Assembly: GCF_028771845.1 (NCBI RefSeq)
Contig: NZ_CP118270.1
Span: 1,984,001-2,048,000 of the forward strand
From: Paenibacillus marchantiae
Lineage (GTDB): Bacteria > Bacillota > Bacilli > Paenibacillales > Paenibacillaceae
Length of the DNA stretch: 64,000 nucleotides
Reading direction: 5' to 3'
The notes beneath the pieces are model-generated. The model did no database searches. It was given only the letters and a program-made list of their open reading frames with translations, and was not told the DNA's origin. Both the position numbers and the translations under genes were made by a program. This document shows, piece after piece, positions 44,589-52,907 of the stretch; positions within the stretch are counted from its first letter, which is position 1; each line of letters starts with the position of its first letter.

Positions 44589-44656
44589 TGGAAATAGAAG
44601 AGCTGCTGCACGATATATTTTAATTTCAATTGTGTCAGAGAAGGGGGCAAGGAGTA

Positions 44657-46117
44657 ATGAGAACACTGGAATGGATTTATCTTATTTTCAATGTAGTAAT
44701 GCTGGTGTGGTTGATTGGGGGCCGAAACAAACCTCGGAAAATGGTGTGGGGAGGATGGGTCATATCGGTTGTATTATTGCTGGTACATGGGGTGATTGAG
44801 GGATTGCGTTGGCCCATGATTCCGGCGTATTTGCTCACACTGGTTCCACTGATTGTGTTAATCGCTAAAAGGTCAAAATCAGCCGTTATGCGGAAATTCG
44901 GACGTGTTCAAATTATCGGAACATCGCTGTTAGTATTGGTGTACGCTGCCGTGACGCTGGGGCTACCACTTCTGTTTCCGGTATTTTCGTTTGATAAACC
45001 TACAGGACCTTACGGAATGGGTACGGTATCCTACGATTGGACGGATGAGAGCCGGGAGGAATTGCTGACGAGTACTGCCGGAGACAAACGGGAACTGATG
45101 GTGCAGATCTGGTATCCAACGGATAAAGACACCAAGGGAACAACGGCTCCTTATGTGAATGATCCGAAAGTGTATGCAACAGCTTTTAATGATGTGCTGA
45201 AGCTGCCAAAGCTTTTATTTTCAAGCCTGAGTCAAGTCAAAACCCATGCTATTCAGGAGGCATCATTGTCTGATGCGGAAGCCAAGTATCCGGTCATTCT
45301 TTTCTCTCATGGCCTACATGGATATGAAAACCAAAATACGTTCCAGGTGGAGCAACTGGTCAGCCAAGGTTATATTGTTGTGGGCATTAATCATACGTAC
45401 AGCAGTCTGGTCTCGGTATTTCCGGATGGGCGTGTGTCGCAATTTGAATCGGAGGGCAAGGAAGGATTCGATCAACTGCAGTTCAGTTATATGGACAAGC
45501 TCAACCAGACATGGGTGAAGGATGTGCAATTTGTGCTGGATCAAGTGGAGAAACTGTCTGCCAATGACGCAAACGGGCGTTTTAACGGTCATCTGGATCT
45601 GGACAACATCGGCATGTTTGGACATTCATTTGGCGGGGCAACAACCGTACAGATGCTGATGGATGATCCTCGTGTCAAAGCAGGTATGAACATGGATGGC
45701 GTATTGTTTGGAGAGAAGCGTATTCCTGCTGAAGGTGTAGGCAAACCGTTTCTCATGATGAGCGCGGACACAACCGTTGCAGGTACAAGTGTCATGAGTG
45801 ACGATGAGATTGCAGCTATGGGCACGACTCGTCCGGAAGCTGAGAAATACTACGAAGAAGTGTATGCACGTTATGAACCGGTGACCGCGGGAGGGAACTA
45901 CTGGATGGAGCTGAGTAATACCAAACATTTAAGCTTCTCGGACCTCTATCTGATATCTCCCATTCTGGAATGGTCACAGGGTGTAGATGCAAGAGGAGCT
46001 CACCAAATCGTAAATGATACAACAATCGACTTCTTTAACCACTATCTGAAAGGGCAACCGCTCCAGTTGGACAGTGAAGTGGGAGAACACACATCCTATT
46101 CATTGAAAAAAGGTTGA
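44657..46117 (+). CDS. PAF-acetylhydrolase-like membrane alpha/beta hydrolase
   Basis: 486 residues, ATG at 44657 with AAGGAG close upstream. Three or four TM segments (about 5-20, 28-45, 53-70 and 90-110) are followed by an extracytoplasmic alpha/beta-hydrolase domain: VQIWYPTDKD, VILFSHGLHGYENQN (oxyanion), nucleophile in FGHSFGGATTVQ, acid in NMDGVLFG or nearby, and His in NTKHLSFSD. It resembles plasma PAF acetylhydrolases and the isoform II family, acting on short acyl or oxidised lipid esters. MerR-type promoter upstream; the MerR gene is convergent. Confidence 0.85.
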   Translation: MRTLEWIYLIFNVVMLVWLIGGRNKPRKMVWGGWVISVVLLLVHGVIEGLRWPMIPAYLLTLVPLIVLIAKRSKSAVMRKFGRVQIIGTSLLVLVYAAVTLGLPLLFPVFSFDKPTGPYGMGTVSYDWTDESREELLTSTAGDKRELMVQIWYPTDKDTKGTTAPYVNDPKVYATAFNDVLKLPKLLFSSLSQVKTHAIQEASLSDAEAKYPVILFSHGLHGYENQNTFQVEQLVSQGYIVVGINHTYSSLVSVFPDGRVSQFESEGKEGFDQLQFSYMDKLNQTWVKDVQFVLDQVEKLSANDANGRFNGHLDLDNIGMFGHSFGGATTVQMLMDDPRVKAGMNMDGVLFGEKRIPAEGVGKPFLMMSADTTVAGTSVMSDDEIAAMGTTRPEAEKYYEEVYARYEPVTAGGNYWMELSNTKHLSFSDLYLISPILEWSQGVDARGAHQIVNDTTIDFFNHYLKGQPLQLDSEVGEHTSYSLKKG

Positions 46118-46143
46118 ATGTAAAAATGGAAGAGGACTGGAAT

Positions 46144-47127
46144 TCAGACTTCTTCCATTTGTTTTAACCGCAGTCGCATGCCTTCCTGCAACAGATTAAT
46201 GCCGTCCACGATCTCGCTCCATTCAGGATTCACGATCTTGCAGAGCTTGTTAAAACGAAGGATGCGCTCTGTTACGGAGTCGAGCATATATCGAGCTTGT
46301 TTGCGAAAAAATGCTTCCGGATCTCCAGCATGTTCAATACTGGCGTACATCATCACAAAATCCCACACCATGCTCTCCACTGCAGGGCTATCTAACGGCC
46401 AACGTTTGTCTAGAGCTTCGGTGGCACGAATGCGGATGGTCTCCATTTTTTTCACCCAGGCATCTGCTTCAATCTGTGGATGATTCGCCATGGTGAAGAA
46501 GGGAAGTTCGAAACGGGCCAGATCAGCGATATAGGCCGGATCGTTAATGATATCCTGGATTTCCTTCCATGCAAGTGTTTGCTGGGCAGACAGCTTTGTA
46601 TCTTTCATCATGTATTTATCGAAAAAATGCAGAAACGAAACTCTCCATTCGTGGGGGATTTCGTCCAGCAGGTGAGATTCTTCCATTTTGGCGGAGATGA
46701 ATTGTTTTCTTTTTTGAGCATTGGCGGTCAGCGAATGTACCAGGCTTGAAACATAGGTAAGAGACTGTCCGGAATGAAGCGTATCTTCCACTTCCTGCTG
46801 TTTGGCTTGATGCAGAATGGAGAGCATGGAATTCATGGTCCCGATCTGAGTTTCCAGGGCTTCAATTTGTAGATCCAGCGCCTGTGACACGCCAAGTTCA
46901 CCGGACATCAGCTTGCGAATATCCGATATGCCAAAATTCAAATAGCGTAGCGTTGTGATAAGTTCCAGCCGCCATACGTCTTGCGGTGTATAAAGACGGT
47001 GACCACCTTCTGTATGAAAAGAGGGCCGGAGCAACTTGATTTCATCGTAATAACGTATCGTTTTGACAGTCGAGCCGATCATTTTGGCAGCTTCACCGAT
47101 CGAATATGTATCTTTGCTTTGATTCAA
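46144..47127 (-). CDS. MerR family regulator with long effector domain
   Basis: 327 residues. A TTG start at 47127 (MNQSKDTYSIGEAAKM) has GAGG 8 bases upstream; a GTG at 47136 overlaps that GAGG and would be almost leaderless. Winged-helix DNA-binding domain (about 5-75) reads YSIGEAAKMIGSTVKTIRYYDEIKLLRPSFHTEGGHRLYTPQDVWRLELITTLRYLNFGISDIRKL. A coiled-coil dimer helix (about 80-115) follows, then about 200 residues of helical effector domain with no TipAS-type motif I know. Its own promoter has the same operator as the hydrolase gene. Confidence 0.9.
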   Translation of the reverse strand: MNQSKDTYSIGEAAKMIGSTVKTIRYYDEIKLLRPSFHTEGGHRLYTPQDVWRLELITTLRYLNFGISDIRKLMSGELGVSQALDLQIEALETQIGTMNSMLSILHQAKQQEVEDTLHSGQSLTYVSSLVHSLTANAQKRKQFISAKMEESHLLDEIPHEWRVSFLHFFDKYMMKDTKLSAQQTLAWKEIQDIINDPAYIADLARFELPFFTMANHPQIEADAWVKKMETIRIRATEALDKRWPLDSPAVESMVWDFVMMYASIEHAGDPEAFFRKQARYMLDSVTERILRFNKLCKIVNPEWSEIVDGINLLQEGMRLRLKQMEEV

Positions 47128-47146
47128 TAAAATCACCTCAGGATCT

Positions 47147-47177
47147 ATTATACAACCTCCAGTTACAGGAGATTCAA
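47147..47177 (-). promoter_or_regulatory. MerR-type promoter of the merR gene itself
   Basis: On the minus strand: TTGAAT, a 19-base spacer CTCCTGTAACTGGAGGTTG and TATAAT. The first 24 bases (TTGAATCTCCTGTAACTGGA plus GGTT) are identical to the hydrolase promoter at 44558. This implies autoregulation and shared activation. Confidence 0.8.
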
Positions 47178-47305
47178 AGTCGGAAGGTTTGCCATGGAAA
47201 TGTTCAGAGCCAGTTTAAATTCCACCCATCTCGGTTACAAAGGAAAGAGTGCAACTTTTATGAAAACAACATAATAAATAAAATAAATCCGAGGAGGAAT
47301 TGTAC

Positions 47306-48208
47306 ATGGCTAATCAAGACCAGCACACCATGCAAGATCCGACGACACAATATCCGAAGGCAACATCAGATTGGAAGCAGCAGCAGAAGGAGCCCGGGCT
47401 TCAACGTGAAATGACTCCTGTACCTGATGCAGGTGAAAAAAGCTATAAAGGCAGCGGCCGTCTGACCGGACGTAAAGCTGTTGTAACCGGAGCAGACAGC
47501 GGTATTGGTCGGGCAGCCGCCATCGCTTTTGCTCGTGAAGGTGCGGATGTCGTTCTGGCTTACCTTCCCGAGGAAGAAGCCGATGCGAAGGAAGTGGTCA
47601 AGCTGATCGAAGAAGCAGGCCGCAAGGCTGTTGCGATTCCAGGTGACCTCAAGGATGAGAAATACTGCGAAGAACTCATTGAATCTGCTGTAAAAGAGCT
47701 CGGTGGGATCGATATCCTCGCCAACGTGGCAGGTAAACAGCAGTTTGTTGAGCAGATCGCCGACCTGACTACAGAACAATTTGATGCGACATTCAAAACC
47801 AATGTCTATTCAATGTTCTGGCTCTGTAAAGCAGCTGTGAAACACATGAAGCCAGGCAGCTCCATCATTAACACGTCTTCTATTCAGGCATATAAGCCAT
47901 CTCCAATCCTGTTGGATTATGCGACAACAAAGGCTGCAATCAACACCTTCAGCAAAGCGCTGGCCCAGCAAGTCGGCAGCAAAGGCATCCGTGTGAACGT
48001 TGTCGCACCAGGTCCGGTATGGACGCCGCTTCAGGTGGTCGGTGGACAGCCCGTAGAGAAGCTTGCTGATTTTGGATCTAATACTCCGCTTGGTCGTGCA
48101 GGGCAGCCTGCGGAAATGGCGCCAGCGTTTGTGTTCCTGGCGAGTCAGGAATCGAGCTATGTGAGCGGTGAAACGCTGAACGCCAATGGCGGTACAGTTA
48201 GTCCGTAA
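47306..48208 (+). CDS. Short-chain dehydrogenase/reductase with N-terminal extension
   Basis: 300 residues, GAGGAGG upstream. A hydrophilic N-terminal tail of about 50 residues ([20 protein letters not shown]) precedes a classic [24 protein letters not shown] (TGxxxGIG), NVAGKQ, Ser in [12 protein letters not shown], and YATTKAA (YxxxK). This tail-plus-SDR form is found in the YhdF/YhxC/GSP39-type stress dehydrogenases of Bacillales. NAD(P)-dependent; substrate unknown. Terminator follows. Confidence 0.9.
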   Translation: MANQDQHTMQDPTTQYPKATSDWKQQQKEPGLQREMTPVPDAGEKSYKGSGRLTGRKAVVTGADSGIGRAAAIAFAREGADVVLAYLPEEEADAKEVVKLIEEAGRKAVAIPGDLKDEKYCEELIESAVKELGGIDILANVAGKQQFVEQIADLTTEQFDATFKTNVYSMFWLCKAAVKHMKPGSSIINTSSIQAYKPSPILLDYATTKAAINTFSKALAQQVGSKGIRVNVVAPGPVWTPLQVVGGQPVEKLADFGSNTPLGRAGQPAEMAPAFVFLASQESSYVSGETLNANGGTVSP

Positions 48209-48221
48209 TATAGGGATAGAG

Positions 48222-48259
48222 AAGGTACTACGTCTAGAAAGGGCGGAGTACCTTTTTTT
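48222..48259 (+). terminator. Terminator of the SDR gene
   Basis: AAGGTACTACG..CGGAGTACCTT stem followed by seven T residues. Confidence 0.75.
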
Positions 48260-48393
48260 ATTCATAAAAGTTTAATAAATGTTAACTAACTACTATAAAT
48301 TTAATTAGTATTTGGAAGTTGCAGGAAAACGATTAGTAAATGATAATTCCTTCTGGTACAATGCATGATAAAACGAAAAATGGAGTGGATCGG

Positions 48394-48813
48394 ATGACGC
48401 CAGAACAGATTGTCAGAACTTTTTTTGAAGAAGTGCGCTCGGGTCGCAATCTTGATTATGCCAATACACTAATGGCCGAGCAGGTACTGGCTCACCAGGT
48501 GATCTCAGAAGAGGAAGTGACAGTCACAAGAACGCCCTCCGTCTATGCGGATCATGTGAGGGAAATGATTGAGGCGTACGGAGATTTTTCGCTGCAGATT
48601 CAGGAGTTGCTTGCACAGGGGGATAAAGTATATGTACGCTGGAGACAAGTGGGTACTCATGTTGGAGAAGTGGATGGATATGCGCCGACCAACCTGCCCG
48701 TGATTGAAATGGCGAGTGCGGTATATCGAGTGGAGAATGAGAGAATTGCAGAATACTGGATTCAGATCGACAGGCTGGGGATCGAAAAACAATTGGAGCG
48801 CAATCAGAGCTGA
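48394..48813 (+). CDS. SnoaL-like ester cyclase family protein
   Basis: 139 residues, ATG at 48394 with GGAG 9 bases upstream; in-frame ATGs lie 11 and 18 codons earlier without good spacing. NTF2-like cone fold: MTPEQIVRTFFEEVRSGRNLDYANTLMAEQVLAHQV, YGDFSLQIQELLAQGDKVYVRWRQVGTH and ERIAEYWIQIDRLGIEKQL. The SnoaL/polyketide cyclase-like family is broad and mostly uncharacterised. Confidence 0.8.
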   Translation: MTPEQIVRTFFEEVRSGRNLDYANTLMAEQVLAHQVISEEEVTVTRTPSVYADHVREMIEAYGDFSLQIQELLAQGDKVYVRWRQVGTHVGEVDGYAPTNLPVIEMASAVYRVENERIAEYWIQIDRLGIEKQLERNQS

Positions 48814-48884
48814 TAACCAGCTCTTTCACAGGAGAGATTTCTTAAACTGTATAATACAGAGATATAGCAGGTGGAGGTGACATC

Positions 48885-49319
48885 ATAAAACACATCACAA
48901 AAATGGCAATGGCTGTTCTAGCCGCCACCGCGATCATTACTACAGTAATAACAACAGCATCAATGAATAATGAAACAGTTGTCACTACATCCACGACATT
49001 ATCAGTAATTAATAATGAGGAGCTCGCAGGTACTGCGACTACGAAACAGTTTAATATCCCGGTGGGATTTGAATATGTGAAGGTGAGCTTTAAAAACACA
49101 GGTTCGAAAGTGTTTACGTTCACGATCAACCAAGGATCTACTGATGGAACCGCAAAAATGTCTTATACTGTCCCAGCAGATGGTAAAGAGCATACTTATT
49201 GGAGTGACCAAGCTTGGTCAACGGGTTGGTTTTATGTGAGCATGTCTTCTGCACAAGGGATGTCCGGCAAATTGAGTGTGCGTTTGGGTACAGACCTCAA
49301 TAAATTGACAAGTTTGTAA
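48885..49319 (+). CDS. Small secreted protein with an apparent ATA start
   Basis: The ribosome site GTGGAGGTGA lies 7 bases before ATA-AAA-CAC-ATC, which is in frame with the downstream ATG at 48903. Using the ATA gives an N-terminus KHITKMAMAVLAATAIITTV, a proper signal peptide with basic residues. Starting at 48903 leaves it without charge and 25 bases from the ribosome site. The mature part (about 110 residues) is beta-rich (FEYVKVSFKNTGSKVFTFTI, GWFYVSMSS, KLSVRLGTDLNKLTSL). No family recognised. A TATAAT box at 48850-48855 lies just upstream. Confidence 0.65.
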   Translation: MKHITKMAMAVLAATAIITTVITTASMNNETVVTTSTTLSVINNEELAGTATTKQFNIPVGFEYVKVSFKNTGSKVFTFTINQGSTDGTAKMSYTVPADGKEHTYWSDQAWSTGWFYVSMSSAQGMSGKLSVRLGTDLNKLTSL

Positions 49320-49359
49320 AAGCCATCGGTTCATGCTGGTAGAGTGATTGTAGAAAAGC

Positions 49360-50118
49360 CTAAGCTTTCTTAATCCTATACCAGTATGTATAGATTTCCG
49401 AGAATCCAAGTTTGGCATATAGTTTTATTGCGGGAGCATTATTAGCAACTACTTGCAGGTAACTGGAGGTAGCGCCATTCTCTTTTCCCCAATGTAATAG
49501 ATGAAGGATCATCTGCTCGGCCAATCCCCGATTCCGAAAGTTAGCGTCCGTAATGATGTCATACAACCCAATATAGCCTCGTTCCACCACACCGAATCCA
49601 CAAGCAACGACTTGTCCGTCGATGAACAGCGAGATGAAACCTGTGCGCGTACGGATGTTGGTCAACATTTGTTCCATCGTTCCCCGATGCAGATCACTTA
49701 GCTGATTCAGTCTGCAAAAGTGATCCAGCCACTCTCCGGTTAACTGTTCGTCCATTTTTACATCAGCGTGCTCGGGCTCCTTAATGGTTGACAGGCTTCG
49801 AGTCTGGACCTGGCTCAGATCCACAACATCATACCCCTTTTCATGCAAAAGCTGGTCGAGATGATCCGGCTGGATAAACGGTGTAATCTTAAATATGGTA
49901 CTTAACTGATTGTTAGCGTAGATTCGCTCGCACTGCTCGATCTTTTCATGCACATCCATAGTAGAGTAGTGAAGAGGTTGAATGGAGTTGGCGCGCTTCG
50001 TATATCCCTGTGCAAAACGCAGTACCCATCCGTCAAAAAGCAAGGTGGATAAGGGCTGCCAATGGTTGAGGGATAGTTCCTCAATCGTTTTGTAATCCGG
50101 ATTCGATCTAGGGGTCAT
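49360..50118 (-). CDS. GNAT family N-acetyltransferase
   Basis: 252 residues, AGGAGG upstream. The C-terminal GNAT domain has VVERGYIGLYDIITDANFRNRGLAEQMILHLLHWG (acetyl-CoA loop RNRGLA) and a final LYAKLGFSEIYTYWYRIKK. The N-terminal ~110 residues (LNHWQPLSTLLFDGWVLRFAQGYTKRANSIQPL) form a second, degenerate acetyltransferase-like half, a known two-domain arrangement. Substrate unknown. Confidence 0.87.
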   Translation of the reverse strand: MTPRSNPDYKTIEELSLNHWQPLSTLLFDGWVLRFAQGYTKRANSIQPLHYSTMDVHEKIEQCERIYANNQLSTIFKITPFIQPDHLDQLLHEKGYDVVDLSQVQTRSLSTIKEPEHADVKMDEQLTGEWLDHFCRLNQLSDLHRGTMEQMLTNIRTRTGFISLFIDGQVVACGFGVVERGYIGLYDIITDANFRNRGLAEQMILHLLHWGKENGATSSYLQVVANNAPAIKLYAKLGFSEIYTYWYRIKKA

Positions 50119-50288
50119 ATCTATCCTCCTATCTTATGATTTTATAATAATACATATTAATGAATAAAAATTCAATATAAAATATGTAATAGCGCTGAAC
50201 ATTATGCATAGAGTTACTGAATAGGTTACAATCTGAATGAATAAATCCCAATTTTGACATTGAAATATCGGAAGAAGTGGAGCAGGTT

Positions 50289-50951
50289 ATGCTAACTATT
50301 GAAATAAACAATCACATCATTAACTGTCACATCGAATATGGGAAACGGAAGAAAGCTTCCATTACGATGGATTTACCCTATATGGTCACAATCAAGGCTC
50401 CCAATGGTACGAGCGAAGACATGATTCGGAAGCTTGTTGCGCAGCATGGGGAAGTCATTTTGACCAAATCAGCTCTGATGCAGCAGGCGTTGGATGGTCC
50501 TCAAGCGAAAGAATATGAAGAGGAAGGTAAAGGGAAATTTCTGCTCTTTGGCAAAGAACATGCGCTGCATGAGTTAATTGACGTAGAGGGACGTTCGGAA
50601 GAGGATTTGCGTGCGAATCTGAAGAAGTTTTATTTTGCCGAGTGTAAAAGAATAATCGGGGAGCGCATCGTCCGTTACCAGCAGGAGTTGAAGGTGAAGC
50701 CGAAGTCTGTGGATATCGTAGAATCGGCGACCAAGTGGGGAAGCTGCAGTTGGGATAAAAAGCTGACGTTTAACTACCGTTTGGCGATGGCTCCACTAGA
50801 GGTGATTGATTACGTGATCATTCATGAGTTATGCCACATCCATCATATGAATCATGATCGTTCGTTCTGGCGCCGTGTGGGCAGTATTATGCCCGACTAC
50901 AAAGCCAAGGAGGATTATCTGATGCGAAATGGCCGAGCCATGACGTTGTGA
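50289..50951 (+). CDS. YgjP-like metallopeptidase (DUF45)
   Basis: 220 residues. The ATG at 50289 has GGAG 6 bases upstream. The zinc motif HELCHIHHMNHDRSFW (HExxH...H) near residue 180 is preceded by ESATKWGSCSWDKKLTFNYRLAMAPLEVIDYVI, the hallmark of the YgjP/DUF45 SprT-like family. It has an N-terminal beta-rich region (ASITMDLPYMVTIKAP). No signal peptide. Next gene 44 bases away. Confidence 0.9.
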   Translation: MLTIEINNHIINCHIEYGKRKKASITMDLPYMVTIKAPNGTSEDMIRKLVAQHGEVILTKSALMQQALDGPQAKEYEEEGKGKFLLFGKEHALHELIDVEGRSEEDLRANLKKFYFAECKRIIGERIVRYQQELKVKPKSVDIVESATKWGSCSWDKKLTFNYRLAMAPLEVIDYVIIHELCHIHHMNHDRSFWRRVGSIMPDYKAKEDYLMRNGRAMTL

Positions 50952-50994
50952 AAAATGCCCATACCACGAATGGACGTGGTGGAAGGAGTTCAAG

Positions 50995-51381
50995 ATGTCA
51001 GAGAGTACCTCTTTTGATGTGTTGGTAGATGAATATATCTCCCAATTTCCTTCGGATGTACAGGTCAAATTACAATCATTAAGACAGGTTATTCGCGATT
51101 CCGCTCCCAATGCCGTGGAGAAGATCAGTTACAAGATGCCAACGTATGCAGAGCACGGGAACTTGGTTCATTTTGCAGCGTACTCCAAGCATATCGGATT
51201 TTACCCAGGTGCCAGTGGGATCGAAGCGTTTAAGGAAGAACTCTCACGGTATAAAGGAGCCAAAGGATCGGTGCAATTCCCCTTGGATCAACCATTGCCA
51301 GAAGATTTGATCCGCCGGATCGTGGAATTTCGGGTGCAGGTCAATGTGGAGAAGGCTAAGGAAAAGAAGCGAAAGAAGTAG
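50995..51381 (+). CDS. DUF1801 protein, YdhG/frataxin-like iron chaperone
   Basis: 128 residues with GGTGGAAGGAGTT upstream. FDVLVDEYISQFPSDVQVKLQSLRQVIRDSAPNAVEKISYKMPTYAEHGNLVHFAAYSKHIGFYPG fits the DUF1801 fold. The B. subtilis member (YdhG/Fra) delivers iron for Fe-S clusters and haem. The C-terminus is strongly basic (EKAKEKKRKK). Follows the metallopeptidase gene in the same direction. Confidence 0.85.
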   Translation: MSESTSFDVLVDEYISQFPSDVQVKLQSLRQVIRDSAPNAVEKISYKMPTYAEHGNLVHFAAYSKHIGFYPGASGIEAFKEELSRYKGAKGSVQFPLDQPLPEDLIRRIVEFRVQVNVEKAKEKKRKK

Positions 51382-51481
51382 TGGATGGTACCGTAAATAT
51401 ATGCATGAATATAAGAGAATGTACGATGATTAACACGGTTTATATGTGACTTCAAAGATTTGAGTATGGTATAATTAGAGC

Positions 51482-51632
51482 AGATTAGACGTAAAATGCA
51501 AAGAGAGCCGTGCTGGTAACACGACTTCTCTGAGCAATAGCCGCTTTTAAGGGCGGTGGGCTTCGCGGTAACATAAGGGCACGATGAATTAGACCGCATT
51601 CCTTGCTAGGGGGGCGGTCTATTTGCGTTTAT
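51482..51632 (+). ncRNA. Antisense RNA, candidate type I antitoxin, copy 2
   Basis: An extended -10 (TGG-TATAAT, 51470-51475) starts a transcript whose body repeats copy 1. GCAAAGAGAGCCGTG starts near 51499, AATAGCCGCTTTTAAGGGCG follows near 51536, and it ends at the hairpin TAGACCGC..GCGGTCTA near 51591-51622. It overlaps the 3' end of the minus-strand toxin frame at 51619. Confidence 0.65.
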
Positions 51633-51699
51633 CGGACAGAATGGCAACGATGAGCGTACCAAAGGTAAGCATCAGCATGATTGCTTCAAAAACTGTCAT
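51619..51699 (-). CDS. BsrE-like (Hol_Tox-type) membrane toxin peptide, copy 2
   Basis: 26-codon frame with ATG at 51699 and GGGAGGG 7 bases upstream. The peptide reads VFEAIMLMLTFGTLIVAILS after the first two residues and ends DKRK. One transmembrane helix, basic C-terminus. Compared with copy 1 only about six residues differ. Minus-strand extended promoter TGC-TATAAT at 51759-51767. The ribosome site can pair with CCTC upstream. This is the canonical ATG-start version. Confidence 0.8.
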   Translation of the reverse strand: MTVFEAIMLMLTFGTLIVAILSDKRK

Positions 51700-51789
51700 A
51701 GGGCATCCCTCCCTTCATGGCGAGGTAGCCGACCTTAAGCCTATTCTATTGCTTTGTGATTATAGCATATTTTGTAAGAAGCTATGGCG

Positions 51790-52077
51790 TCAGAATCTTT
51801 GTATATGTAACTCGCTCATTAGTTGCAGGGCATCCCGAAACCCTTGTAAATAAATCTCTCTTTCCAGAAGTGTTTGCATAGAAAGTTGAGTATCTTCATA
51901 TAAAAAAATGGTCTGATTCAGATATTCAGGTAAAGCTTGACGGATGGTATGAAAATAATGATCAGATTCTTCAGATAGTTGGGTATAATCAGGCTGCGTG
52001 TGAGACAAATTGTTGTATAATAACTCTAAGCGCGTTCGGATTAACGGTTCTGCCAAAGATTCCAGAGATTCTATCAT
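51790..52077 (-). CDS. Small helical protein, possibly DUF6809-like
   Basis: 95 residues starting MIESLESLAEPLIRTRLELL, GGAG upstream. Probably all-helical, ending LEREIYLQGFRDALQLMSEL. The GFRDALQLM ending is reminiscent of the DUF6809 family (small Bacillales proteins near phage-like regulators), but the match is from memory and weak. It is divergent from two XRE regulators across a palindrome-rich region. Confidence 0.5.
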   Translation of the reverse strand: MIESLESLAEPLIRTRLELLYNNLSHTQPDYTQLSEESDHYFHTIRQALPEYLNQTIFLYEDTQLSMQTLLEREIYLQGFRDALQLMSELHIQRF

Positions 52078-52118
52078 GCATTCTCCTACTTTCTATGAAT
52101 TGAACTATAGAGATTTAA

Positions 52119-52153
52119 TAACTCATAGAGTTATGATAACTTAATTAGTTATT
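52119..52153. promoter_or_regulatory. Tandem palindromes before the XRE regulators
   Basis: ATAACTC-ATA-GAGTTAT (52119-52135) and ATAACT-TAATT-AGTTAT (52137-52153) are two adjacent dyads with nearly the same half-site (ATAACT), one base apart. A further AGAGTTAC half-site follows at about 52162. They lie between divergent genes and are the likely binding sites of the XRE proteins. Confidence 0.6.
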
Positions 52154-52196
52154 AACGTCAAGAGTTACTATATTTTATGTTAAGGGATGTTTTCAG

Positions 52197-52412
52197 ATGA
52201 TCAAATTCACTCTCGAACAAGTTCTGAAGGATAAGGGTATGTCTATGTATGCTTTGGCTAAAAAAACAGGAGTTCGTCCGAATACCATTGGACAATGGGT
52301 AACGGATAGCGGTTTTGAAGTCAAATCGATCACAATCGAAACCCTTGAGAAAATTTGTGTAGCACTGGAATGTCAGCCAGGCGACTTAATCAAGTATATT
52401 GACAAGAAGTGA
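52197..52412 (+). CDS. XRE family helix-turn-helix regulator 1 (YozG/Cro-C1 type)
   Basis: 71 residues, AAGGGATG about 10 bases upstream. The whole chain is one Cro/C1 domain: LEQVLKDKGMSMYALAKKTGVRPNTIGQWVTDSGFEVKSITIETLEKICVALECQPGDLIKYI. Single-domain regulator, probably dimeric; it lies next to a tandem operator-like region and 78 bases before a paralogue. Confidence 0.85.
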   Translation: MIKFTLEQVLKDKGMSMYALAKKTGVRPNTIGQWVTDSGFEVKSITIETLEKICVALECQPGDLIKYIDKK

Positions 52413-52490
52413 TGTTTAACAGGCAATATTAGGCTGAGGTGCACTTTTACAATCATGGGGTTATATCTGTTTGTTTGGAGGAGAACCTGT

Positions 52491-52700
52491 ATGATTAAGA
52501 TCCATTTATCTCGCATTATGGGAGAGAAAAGAATTAACATTGCCGATTTATCCCGACTAACCGGACTACATAGAAATGGGATTGCCAAATTATACAATGA
52601 GGAAACAGATGGCGTGAAGTTCGATACGCTGAATCGAATATGCGAGGCTTTGGATTGTGAGATCCAGGATATTATTGAGTTTATTAAGGATGAGAAGTGA
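52491..52700 (+). CDS. XRE family helix-turn-helix regulator 2 (paralogue)
   Basis: 69 residues. The ATG at 52491 follows GGAGGAG; the open frame begins 12 codons earlier without a ribosome site. IHLSRIMGEKRINIADLSRLTGLHRNGIAKLYNEETDGVKFDTLNRICEALDCEIQDIIEFI is the same Cro/C1 subfamily as the previous gene (LEKICVALECQPGDLI corresponds to LNRICEALDCEIQDII). The two may compete for one operator. Confidence 0.85.
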   Translation: MIKIHLSRIMGEKRINIADLSRLTGLHRNGIAKLYNEETDGVKFDTLNRICEALDCEIQDIIEFIKDEK

Positions 52701-52781
52701 TCTTCAACGATTAGCTTAAAGCCCTATACTCTTTTAAAAAAATGGCTATGTTAAAATCTAATGTTGATTTGTGACCATAAG

Positions 52782-52812
52782 AAAACCGCCTTTGTGAAAA
52801 GGCGGTTTATTG
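52782..52812 (+). terminator. Terminator of the XRE pair
   Basis: AAAACCGCC pairs with GGCGGTTT across a 10-base loop. Confidence 0.65.
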
Positions 52813-52907
52813 AGCTATCGTTTCCCGTTAGTTGGATGGTTTATCTACGGAGACCAACTAGTGTAGAAGGAAATTAAACGAAAAACTATTATGATATTTG
52901 ATTCTAT

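Noticed and set aside
47560-48265. Overlapping minus-strand frames in the SDR gene
   Set aside because: The plus-strand frame carries the complete SDR motif set; the minus-strand frames have neither motifs nor ribosome sites.
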